Origin: Candidatus Hepatobacter penaei
GTDB taxonomy: Bacteria > Pseudomonadota > Alphaproteobacteria > Holosporales > Hepatobacteraceae
Assembly (NCBI RefSeq): GCF_000742475.1
Contig: NZ_JQAJ01000002.1
Span: forward strand, 176,767-240,766
DNA length: 64,000 bases
Direction: 5' to 3'
Shown: positions 54,385 through 62,549 of the stretch, piece by piece
Layout of the letters: each line of letters starts with the position of its first letter
Numbering within the stretch: position 1 is the stretch's first letter
The notes under the pieces: generated by a model
What the model saw: the letters and a program-made list of their open reading frames with translations, nothing else
The model's database searches: none
Told to the model about the DNA's origin: nothing
Program-made: the position numbers and the translations under genes

Positions 54385-55026
54385 ATGCGCCCCTCACGCA
54401 CAAAAGGATGCTTCATCACCTTTGAAGGCGTGGATGGCAGCGGCAAAACCACACAAATTCATGCCCTCAGTCAACGCCTTCGTGAGCGCACCATCGACCA
54501 CCTCTGCACGCGCGAGCCCGGAGGCACTCTTTTGGGCGAATCCTTAAGGGAAAAGCTTTTACATCACCCCCAAACAGCGCCTCTCACCCAAGCCTTGTTG
54601 ATGGCTGCCGCGCGCCATGAGCATATTCAACACGTCATCCAGCCTGCACTTGCCAAAGGAACGTGGGTGCTTTCGGATCGCTTTATGGACTCCACCACTG
54701 TCTATCAAGGTCATGTACAAGGTGTGGATGTAGGGTTTTTAAGCGCACTCCATCAAGCCACAGTGGGAAGCGTAATCCCCGATATAACGTTTTTGATCAC
54801 CCTACCCCTGACGCACCTTGAAACGCGACTCAACGCGCGTCACAAAAATCACTATGATGATCAACCTCTGGCTTTTCACGCGCGCATTCAAGAAGGCTTT
54901 GTAGCCCTGGCAGAAAAACACCTACAAAGATTTTACACCATCGATGGCAACCAACCCCCTGACCGCATAACACAAGACATATGGTGCGCTATCCAACAGC
55001 GCTTTTCCCTGAAAGAAAGTTCCTAA
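54385..55026 (+). CDS. tmk: Thymidylate kinase
   Basis: A 213-residue kinase that turns dTMP into dTDP. P-loop FEGVDGSGKTTQ, DRX motif SDRFMDSTTVYQG, and REPGGT as CTREPGGTLLGE, the dTMP-binding block. ATG 54385 has AAAGG upstream; a GTG at 54376 is also in frame. Its usual partner holB is not next to it but lies at 61527-62516. Confidence 0.94.
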   Translation: MRPSRTKGCFITFEGVDGSGKTTQIHALSQRLRERTIDHLCTREPGGTLLGESLREKLLHHPQTAPLTQALLMAAARHEHIQHVIQPALAKGTWVLSDRFMDSTTVYQGHVQGVDVGFLSALHQATVGSVIPDITFLITLPLTHLETRLNARHKNHYDDQPLAFHARIQEGFVALAEKHLQRFYTIDGNQPPDRITQDIWCAIQQRFSLKESS

Positions 55027-55061
55027 AAAACGTTTCCCCCAAAAGATCGGTGTAAAAAAAA

Positions 55062-55077
55062 GGAGGCCAAAGCCCCC
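55062..55077. terminator. Terminator between tmk and the convergent exported-protein gene
   Basis: On the minus strand GGGGGC-TTTG-GCCTCC (six pairs, one G-T) is followed by eight T, a strong terminator for the gene ending at 55112. On the plus strand the same stem has one mismatch and is followed by TCATTTTT, so it may also end tmk. Confidence 0.65.
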
Positions 55078-55111
55078 CTCATTTTTGGTAACCCATCAGC
55101 TTTGCTTACGA

Positions 55112-56830
55112 CTATTTATCTTGTAGGTTCTTATGATCTGATCTCTTTTGGATTATTCCTTGTATTGTTGTGTGTAGGTTCTCAGCCCAATTGTCTTGTA
55201 CAGAGTTGACACCTCGCACACCCTCTCTCACCGTAACCCAGTTGCTGTGTACAAAATCTGCCGTCAACGCTTCTCGGTTTTGACCATAGTAAACGAGCAA
55301 ATTGTTATACAGCTTCTTATGATTCGTCCACGCATTTCTAGCATGGGCATTATTATCAAAGTTAGTCTTGATCTTTTGTGCCATACGCCCTTCTAGCTTT
55401 TCTGCTGTGAAATAGTCCGTCTTATTCTTATTTTGTTTTGTAAACCCTGACTTGATGTATTCACGCACAAGCCGCTCCACATTATAAGGCATGGATTTGA
55501 GCTTCCACATGCCTACCACCTTATTACCTGAAACGGCATAGATGACGCGTCCTTCCGTGTCTTCTAATGGCTCTACAGTGGAAACCAACTTTTTATACGC
55601 TTCTGATGTTATGTGACCACCTTGAAAATCCAATTCAGATGAAGAAAGTGTCATAGGACGGTCCATTTCTGTAACATCCAGACCAAAACTTTTCAGCGTT
55701 TCTAAAGCCTCTTTGGGGGCCAGTGCAGAAAGACCTTCTGTTGAAGGTTTTTGCGCGGTCATGCCCACAAATTTAAAATAATCTCCTGCTTTCTCTTGCT
55801 TTTCAAGGTGCTCATCACCTTCTAAAATAGCTTCTGCAACCAAAGCACACTTGGATTTGCGTAAATAAGCTTTGATATCCTCCTTTTTTGTCTCTTTTCG
55901 GCCAAGAAGAGCTTCCCACATCTTGGCATACCTTTGAAGGTAGCCATAAAGAGGAAATTCACCTTGAGCATTTTTTTCCATAACGTTGTAGGCCGTATTA
56001 TTACAGTCTTCTGTTATATATCCGTCGCGCACGATGAACGATTTCTTTTTTGTGGAAAAACACCAAAAAAGCTGATCATCCTTTTCAAAAGCACTGATAT
56101 GTGCTGAACTTCCTCCCTCTTTTTTCATGGGATAGATCTCAACATCACCGTCAACTGGAGACAGATAGTCATTCCAATGATAGGTAAACTTTCGGAAAGA
56201 TGAGGCTTGATGCAAAACCTTACCGTCTTTATCCTTGATCTCCACAAAGCCACGCGGCATATCTTCCCAGAGGCTTTTGTTCAAGTACAGATCATCTTCG
56301 CCAAATTCAATTTTAGCTGACGTCTTATCATGTGAGTAAGACAATGCTAATTTTCTTTGAGGGTTGACATTCACAATAAAAAATGTATTTTCACCGAATG
56401 TCACTTCTACATAACTCGTTTTCTTGAGTAAAGTTTGATTAAGATCTCCCATATGTGCACGTGCTTCTTTCTTCATATCTTCACGCACTAACTCTTTGAA
56501 CGTGTCTTTTAAGATTTTTTGCGTTTCTGAACTTTGCCCTTGCATTGAGGCGCTTAAGCAAGAAGCTGCTTCCATATATTTCTTTTGATCTTCAACCCTG
56601 GTCCTTTTGGCCCCTATCTCAACAAGCTTTGCTTCCAATCTCTTCTTGTCTTTCTCTGAAAGAGACGTAAGCTTTTTACCACTTGTTAGATAGTGATTTT
56701 GAAAGTCTTCTTTAGACAGTCCTGGGTTACCCAAAGCGATGTGTACACCGCACGGAGCTGTCAAAAAAAGGGAGCACCCCAACAGAACCCACAGGTTTTT
56801 TTTTGTATGAAACGTTTTCTTTAAAACCAT
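55112..56830 (-). CDS. Large exported Lys-rich protein, unknown
   Basis: A 572-residue protein that I do not recognise. The start at 56830 follows AAAGG and gives a basic signal peptide (KKNLWVLLGCSLFLTAPCG). The mature protein is hydrophilic, rich in Lys, Glu, Asp and Asn, with mixed helix and strand and few cysteines. Its codon and base use is visibly more AT-rich than the neighbours, and the upstream 100 bp are AT-rich too. It stands between a terminator and the SbtA-like gene. Composition and export suggest an accessory or host-directed protein; that is inference. Confidence 0.7.
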   Translation of the reverse strand: MVLKKTFHTKKNLWVLLGCSLFLTAPCGVHIALGNPGLSKEDFQNHYLTSGKKLTSLSEKDKKRLEAKLVEIGAKRTRVEDQKKYMEAASCLSASMQGQSSETQKILKDTFKELVREDMKKEARAHMGDLNQTLLKKTSYVEVTFGENTFFIVNVNPQRKLALSYSHDKTSAKIEFGEDDLYLNKSLWEDMPRGFVEIKDKDGKVLHQASSFRKFTYHWNDYLSPVDGDVEIYPMKKEGGSSAHISAFEKDDQLFWCFSTKKKSFIVRDGYITEDCNNTAYNVMEKNAQGEFPLYGYLQRYAKMWEALLGRKETKKEDIKAYLRKSKCALVAEAILEGDEHLEKQEKAGDYFKFVGMTAQKPSTEGLSALAPKEALETLKSFGLDVTEMDRPMTLSSSELDFQGGHITSEAYKKLVSTVEPLEDTEGRVIYAVSGNKVVGMWKLKSMPYNVERLVREYIKSGFTKQNKNKTDYFTAEKLEGRMAQKIKTNFDNNAHARNAWTNHKKLYNNLLVYYGQNREALTADFVHSNWVTVREGVRGVNSVQDNWAENLHTTIQGIIQKRSDHKNLQDK

Positions 56831-56959
56831 CAAAACAACCTTTCGAAAAATATGCATAGTACAATAAAAACAATGTGTAATTGTGACTTTTTTTTAACAA
56901 TTTTTTACAGATATTCGTTAAGGTCTTGTTTTTTAATTTTTATCTAAAACAGATCTTTG

Positions 56960-57943
56960 TCAGCCGAAGGCATAAAGCATCTTGGTGATCCAAAAATAAA
57001 ACGGGATGCCCGCAATGATGTTAAATGGGAAAGTCACGCCCAAGCTTAGGGGCATGTAAAGAGAAGGGCTAGCTTCGGGCAGCGCGATTTTAAGGCACGC
57101 CGGCACCGCAATATAAGACGAGCTGGCGCATAAAATACCAAACAAAAAGGCCGTGCCTTGATCAAACCCCATCAGCCAACATAATGTAATGCCCACACAC
57201 GCCCCCACAACAGGCATATAGATGCCAAAGGCAAAAAGAGAGGGGGTGATTTTCTTCATTTCATGAAATTTATGTGCCACTGACAAGCCCATTTCCAGCA
57301 GAAAAAGTGACAAAACGCCTTGAAAAGGATCCCCGTAAAAAGCTTTGATCTTGGTAAACCCCGCCGAGCCCGTGATCGACCCAATCAAAAAAGAGCCCAA
57401 CAACAGCACAATAGGCCCACTGGAGAACACTTCCCGCAAAAGCTTTTTGTTCATCGACGTCGAAAAGGTTTTGGTGTGATCTTTCCGCGCCATAAAGAGG
57501 CCTGAGAAAATTGCCGGCGCCTCCATCAGCGACAACACCGCCACAAGACTGGTGGCATAAGGGATATGATAGCGCTCACAAAACGAAGCTGCGGTGATAA
57601 ACGTCACCACACTGACAGAGCCATAGTGGGCAGAAACAGCCGCCGCATCTTTTTGCGACAAATGGGTGGTCAAACGCAACAGATGAAAACTGAGAAACGG
57701 CCAGAAAGCGCTCATCCCCACGCCCATAAAAATGAGCATAAAAGCCCCCGGATTAAGGGGATTTTCCACAAAAGCCGCGCCGCCTTTCAAGCCAATGGCC
57801 ACCATCAAATAAACGGATAATCCAAAAACCATGCCTTTGGGAAACTGAAAGTCTGCACGAACAAGCCCCACGCCCACACCCAGGAAGAACAGCAGCGAAA
57901 CCGGCGTCAAAAGGTTATTCAACAACGTCCATTCAAACACCAT
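56960..57943 (-). CDS. SbtA-like sodium-dependent bicarbonate transporter family permease
   Basis: A 327-residue membrane protein with about 10 hydrophobic segments of the SbtA/DUF897 family. Visible family stretches are VYLMVAIGLKGG, DAAAVSAHYGSVSVVTFI, SLMEAPAIFSGLF and CASSSYIAVPACLKIALPEA. Cyanobacterial SbtA takes up bicarbonate with sodium; in heterotrophs the role is uncertain and may be supply of carbonate for carboxylases. GGAGC precedes ATG 57943. No PII-like SbtB partner gene is adjacent. Confidence 0.88.
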   Translation of the reverse strand: MVFEWTLLNNLLTPVSLLFFLGVGVGLVRADFQFPKGMVFGLSVYLMVAIGLKGGAAFVENPLNPGAFMLIFMGVGMSAFWPFLSFHLLRLTTHLSQKDAAAVSAHYGSVSVVTFITAASFCERYHIPYATSLVAVLSLMEAPAIFSGLFMARKDHTKTFSTSMNKKLLREVFSSGPIVLLLGSFLIGSITGSAGFTKIKAFYGDPFQGVLSLFLLEMGLSVAHKFHEMKKITPSLFAFGIYMPVVGACVGITLCWLMGFDQGTAFLFGILCASSSYIAVPACLKIALPEASPSLYMPLSLGVTFPFNIIAGIPFYFWITKMLYAFG

Positions 57944-58066
57944 GCATCAAGCTCCTTACATTCAACGGCCGCGGCAAAGACCTACCGTGTCTAGGGCGCG
58001 CTCCCTTGGCTATCCCGTCTTTTTACCACGAGTTGTCTGCGGTGACTATCCCTAGGTGCTGGCCCC

Positions 58067-59853
58067 TTAGGTGCTGCCCTCTTTACCGCCACAAGCCTTC
58101 CCTTGGTGAAACTCTTTCAGATGTTGTGAAATCATGCCACCCATCAGATCTCTTAAAAGATGACGCGTATGAGAAGCTGGCACGACATTGCCATCTTTGC
58201 CATGGGCAACAGGCAAGGTCAGAGGGGGTGAAGCCCCTGCCACATGCAGCACACGGTGGCTCCCTTTCATGCATTCTTTCATATCTATATGAGGACTGCT
58301 TTGCAAAAGGGTGTTTACCAGCGTGATGGTGTCTTTGTATTTTACGGTTGTGCGGTTTTCCAGTTTTTTGAGTAACGCACGACCGGTGCCCTTAATGGCC
58401 GCAATTTTTGCCTGAAGCTCTTTTCCTGCCTCAGTTTCACCAGGTGGCACATCCTGAGTTTCGGCAAGCTTTGGCACAGCAGCTTTTTTGCCCTTTTTAC
58501 CGCCTCTTTTCTTTTTGCCAGGCTTGCCCGACACCTGGCCACCAACAACGGCCTCTCTCCGTTTTTCTTGCTCCTCACGGATGCGCTGTGCATAGTCTGC
58601 ACGAAGGCGTGCTTCTTCTTGATCTGCAAGCTCTTCGATAAGCTCTGCCTCCAATGCACCTATGGTCTCTTCAACCGTTGTTCTGGTTTCTGCTTCAAGC
58701 CATGTCAGCATAGGATGCAGTTTTTCGTTACGCGACGCCTCTTCTTGCCATGCACGTAACAACAACAATTGAACCATCTTGTCTTCTTGAGGATTGTGGA
58801 TCTTGAGAGGAATCACCATCTCCCCCATACTGATAGACGGCCCATCCAAGGTGCCCTCCCCATGTTCAAATATAAACCTTGCGAAAGGATTTGTTGGAAG
58901 TTCATGCACAGACAGGGTCTCACGCATCACTTTGTGGGTGGCTTGAAAGGGTTGATAACCTTGCGCTAATAAAAGGTCTGGCACCTCAGCCCCCAGATAA
59001 AAGGTGTAACGCAGCGCATAGGGAAGACTTTTGTCTGCGTGATAGGCAGGATCTTTTTGTAAATCTTCTAAACGCAAATGAAGGCAAAAATCTTCTGTCA
59101 GCTGGTCATCATGAAGATGGTATGTCTTCATTTTGCTTGTGTCGCCTTGGGGCGCCCATGTGCTGTCTATATACACAGGGGCATCTGGTTTGAAACAATA
59201 GGTATCGTATCCATCCTGATCTTTGAAAAAAGACAATGGGTCTGTCCATCAGAACGCTTCACGATCTGCCAAGAGGCGGCTGGATCCATTTTTTCGTGCC
59301 TCGCAAGTGCGATTGCCACTTGATTCGCCAACACACGCATAGGCACCTCAACATTTTCTTGATCTCTCTTCCATGCGTCTTGCCTTTTTTGAACCTCAGA
59401 TGCAGACAAGCCCGTGACACCCTTGTGGACAACTCTGCGCAGTATTTGGTGTGCTGCACGTATTGTGATGAAAGGTTTGAAAATATGCTGTTCAGGGTCT
59501 AGCGACATGATCTTTTTTGGTTTTTTGAGGCAATCTACAAGAATGTTCACACTATTAAAAATGGCTTTGATGGTCTCAGGATCATGAGGGATCTCGGAAA
59601 GCAAGGTGTCATCATGGAAAAATGTTCTCAAACTTGCCTTCATCGCTTCTGTCAAGCGCTCGGGTAATGGAGATCTATGAGAGGCACCCTCACCAGAACA
59701 TAATGGCACCACAGCTGTGTCCGCGCGGGCCGGATCTTGATAGGGGGGATCAGAGGCCTTAAGGACCGATATGACCGGGCCCATACACATCAGCAAACAA
59801 AGCGACAGGGGAAGAGAAAAAAAGCGAAGGGGATGCGCATGCATGGCCAGCAT
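58067..59853 (-). pseudogene. Exported protein gene split by a frameshift at an A/T run
   Basis: Two overlapping open frames (59853-59167 and 59236-58067) appear to be one gene. The first ends with SDGQTHCLFSKIRMDT; the second begins SFFKDQDGYDTYCF. Adding one base to the six-base homopolymer at 59226-59231 joins them as THCLFFKDQDGYDTY, giving a continuous protein of about 595 residues. It has a signal peptide (LRFFSLPLSLCLLMCMG), a helical middle with a charged coiled region (EAELIEELADQEEARLRAD), a Lys/Gly-rich basic patch (GKKKRGGKKGKK) and a C-terminal helical end. No known domain. The second half has no good ribosome site. Polymerase slippage at the run could restore some full-length product. 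Confidence 0.7.
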
Positions 59854-59976
59854 AAGATCACCTTAAAAGAAAGATTATTGCGATATTAAACAACGATTAT
59901 GTCTATTTGTCAAGTTTTGCTGGTTTATCAACGGGTTCGGAACGAAAGGCCGCAGGCCTTTTTCATGCAAAACGTG

Positions 59977-60061
59977 TGGTGCCCCCAGGGAGACTCGAAC
60001 TCCCACATCCGAAGATAACAGATTTTGAGTCTGCCGCGTCTACCAGTTCCGCCACAGGGGC
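59977..60061 (-). tRNA. tRNA-Leu (anticodon CAA)
   Basis: An 85-nt class II tRNA. Acceptor GCCCCTG pairs with the 3' CTGGGGGC region, the anticodon arm is GCAGA-CTCAAAA-TCTGT, the variable arm is long, and CCA is encoded. It reads TTG codons and is a known type of TrmL substrate. Confidence 0.95.
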
Positions 60062-60071
60062 TCCTTTTTTG

Positions 60072-60100
60072 AGTTCACCAGAACTGCGTCTAAAGGTCAA
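60072..60100 (-). promoter_or_regulatory. Promoter of tRNA-Leu
   Basis: On the minus strand: TTGACC (60095-60100), a 17-bp spacer, TGAACT (60072-60077), 10 bp before the tRNA. Confidence 0.5.
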
Positions 60101-60189
60101 GAATGGAAGGGGCGCCCCACAAATTTTTCTCTCGTTAAGGCCGCAGCAAACAAAGGGGGAAATAATGGAGGGCACCAAAGGAGGGGGTC

Positions 60190-61593
60190 ATGCAAACAAC
60201 ACAAAACATGCAAGGCAGACAGTCTTTGCAAAATGTGATGACACCTCAACTGCAAGAAGCTATTCGCATTTTGCAACTGTCTTATGAAGAGTTGGTGCCC
60301 TTTATCGACCAACAACTGACCCTCAACCCATTCTTGTCAGAGCCTGAGGAAGATGCCTTTCTTGAAGACAGCTATGATGATATGGCAGATCCTTTCTCGC
60401 ACAAAACCTCAGACAATAACCTTGAACCTTATGATACGATTCCTCTCCCACCCAAAAATCTGCATACCCACCTGACCAGCCAGATCAATATTATGTTTTC
60501 TGACGAAACAGAGAAAGATGTGGCCCTTTATATTGTGGCCATCTTAGAGCCAACGGGTTATCTCAAAAAAGAACCTTCAGAAATTGCACACGCCATGCAC
60601 AAACCGCTCAAAGTGGTTCATCATGTGATTGAGAAAATGAAAAAGTGTGACCCAACAGGCATTTGCGCCGCTACGCTCGAAGAATGTCTCAAATTGCAGC
60701 TCATCGAAAGAGAACTTTTTACGCCCGCGTTTGAAACGCTCCTCAACAAAATTGCCTCGTTTACGTCAGGCAAAATCAAGCAAGGCGCCCTTGAAAAGGC
60801 CTGTGGCGTCGATACACAAACATTATCCGAAATGTTGCATGTGATGCGCACGCTTGATCCCTATCCTGGCTCTCAGTTCCACCATGAATCCACGCCTTAT
60901 ATTGTGCCTGAAGTGTATGTATACATGAACAAAAAAACCAATACATGGGATGTTAATTTTGTGCCCCATCTGAGGCGTCAAGTTCTCTTTGACAGTCAGT
61001 ATTATAAAAAAATCAAAAGTCAAACCAAAGGATCACAGGACAGGCGCTATCTTTCCCAACAACTCAATCACGCGACCTGGCTTTGTAAGGCGTTGTCACA
61101 AAGAAGCCAAACGCTTCTTTCGGTCAGTCAAGAAATTGTGAGAAGGCAGCAAAACTTTTTTTACCATGGCGTCACGTCACTGACACCCCTTACCCTCAAA
61201 GACATTGCACAGCCTGTGGGCATTCACGAAAGCACCGTGAGTCGGATTACCTCAGGAAAATATATGTCAACGCCCCACGGTATTTTTGAACTCAAATACT
61301 TCTTTACCTCTAGTTTTGAAAATGTGCGCGGCCGAGCCATTTCTTCGGAAAGTCTCAAAAACACGATTCATCAACTGATTCTCAACGAAAATCCTGAAAA
61401 ACCACTCTCTGACCTTGTGATCACAGAAATTTTGAACACCCAAAGCATTCCCATTGCAAGGCGTACGGTGGCAAAATATAGAGAAGCGCTTAACGTGCCG
61501 CCCTCTTTTCAGCGCAAGCGCAACCGTCACTTTAAGGCATTGAGCCCTGACACACGAAAAAAAAGAGGCACCACCTGTAGCGGCGACGTGTGA
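60190..61593 (+). CDS. rpoN: RNA polymerase sigma-54 factor
   Basis: A 467-residue sigma-54. Region I is Gln-rich (MTPQLQEAIRILQLSYEEL), the acidic region II is short (about 50-80), the core-binding domain follows (CDPTGICAATLEECL), and the HTH has IHESTVSRITSGKYMSTPHG. The RpoN box ARRTVAKYRE that reads the -24 element is intact. Sigma-54 needs an AAA+ activator; none is encoded here. A strong GGAGGGGG precedes ATG 60190. Its 3' end overlaps convergent holB by 67 bp. Keeping rpoN in a reduced genome implies a regulated set worth finding. Confidence 0.95.
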   Translation: MQTTQNMQGRQSLQNVMTPQLQEAIRILQLSYEELVPFIDQQLTLNPFLSEPEEDAFLEDSYDDMADPFSHKTSDNNLEPYDTIPLPPKNLHTHLTSQINIMFSDETEKDVALYIVAILEPTGYLKKEPSEIAHAMHKPLKVVHHVIEKMKKCDPTGICAATLEECLKLQLIERELFTPAFETLLNKIASFTSGKIKQGALEKACGVDTQTLSEMLHVMRTLDPYPGSQFHHESTPYIVPEVYVYMNKKTNTWDVNFVPHLRRQVLFDSQYYKKIKSQTKGSQDRRYLSQQLNHATWLCKALSQRSQTLLSVSQEIVRRQQNFFYHGVTSLTPLTLKDIAQPVGIHESTVSRITSGKYMSTPHGIFELKYFFTSSFENVRGRAISSESLKNTIHQLILNENPEKPLSDLVITEILNTQSIPIARRTVAKYREALNVPPSFQRKRNRHFKALSPDTRKKRGTTCSGDV

Positions 61594-62516
61594 AACGTTT
61601 GCGCCTCTTCCACGGCCTGACGGCACTGCGCCAAAAATAGCGCCCACCCTTCAGGCGACAAACGACCCGCAATCGCTTGCGCAGAGGCATCTGTGTTGTC
61701 TTGGGTGTGCACACCAATCAACAGAGAGGAAAGGAAATGCTCAAAATGCTCAAACAGCCACGATAGCTCTTGAGATAACCAAAATCCTTGATGAGCCGGT
61801 AAAAATGGTGACTCAAAATCTGGGTGATCCGGCGGCAAAAGGCCCTTTTTCAAGAGCGCATGATAAAAAACAACATGGCGGATCTGATCATCCTCCAACA
61901 AGGCAAGGGCTTTGCCTAAACACCCCTTCGACAAACGATAGAGATTTTTCACATCTACATCAGGCATTTTGACGTGATGCACACGACACACATCTGGCCA
62001 CGTTTGCAAAAACACATCCTCAGACAGGGGGCGCAGATGTATTTTCTGACACCTGGAAAGGAGCGGCGCTGACAAAGGACCCAGAGTGTGAGCGGTGAGA
62101 AAAAAAACAGTGCGCGAAGGTGGTTCTTCAATAATTTTTAAAAGCGCACTTTGTGCCGCATAAGAGAGGCTATCCATGCGCGGCATCAACACAAATTGCC
62201 AGGCTTGGGGCACAACGCGCACAGATCTTAAATGTGCATGCATAAGCTGCACGGCCTTCATGGTTTGTCCCGCGGCCACAAAAAAAGAAGGCAAAACGCC
62301 TTGGTGCATTTGATGGGCATGCTGAAACCAAGACTGCGAATCTGTTGTGGCCTTGATGTGCTCCCACACACACTGCCGCACCCACGTTTTTTTGCCCACA
62401 CCTTGCGGCCCTAACACCAAAAAAGCACCCCTGTCCTTGGGTGAGCGCAAAAAACACTTCATCATCTCAAGATGTGTTTCATGCCCCACGCAAAAAGGAA
62501 AGATGTTGTCTTGCAT
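61527..62516 (-). CDS. holB: DNA polymerase III delta' subunit-like protein
   Basis: A 329-residue AAA+ clamp-loader protein. It shows a P-loop-like LGPQGVGKKTW, the delta'/DnaX block SLSYAAQSALLKIIEEPP with TVFFLTAHTLGPLSAPLLSRC ending in the SRC motif, and a C-terminal helical domain. The zinc-binding cysteines of DnaX are missing, which is normal for some delta' subunits. Identity as delta' rather than a tau paralogue rests on length and on dnaX being elsewhere in this window. Confidence 0.88.
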   Translation of the reverse strand: MQDNIFPFCVGHETHLEMMKCFLRSPKDRGAFLVLGPQGVGKKTWVRQCVWEHIKATTDSQSWFQHAHQMHQGVLPSFFVAAGQTMKAVQLMHAHLRSVRVVPQAWQFVLMPRMDSLSYAAQSALLKIIEEPPSRTVFFLTAHTLGPLSAPLLSRCQKIHLRPLSEDVFLQTWPDVCRVHHVKMPDVDVKNLYRLSKGCLGKALALLEDDQIRHVVFYHALLKKGLLPPDHPDFESPFLPAHQGFWLSQELSWLFEHFEHFLSSLLIGVHTQDNTDASAQAIAGRLSPEGWALFLAQCRQAVEEAQTFHTSPLQVVPLFFRVSGLNALK

Positions 62517-62549
62517 GCTATGCTTAACGGGCGCGACCTTTGTACTAGC

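Noticed and set aside
57944-58066. Short direct repeat TAGGTGCTG near 58051-58080
   Set aside because: Two copies of nine bases at the end of a gene; too short to interpret.
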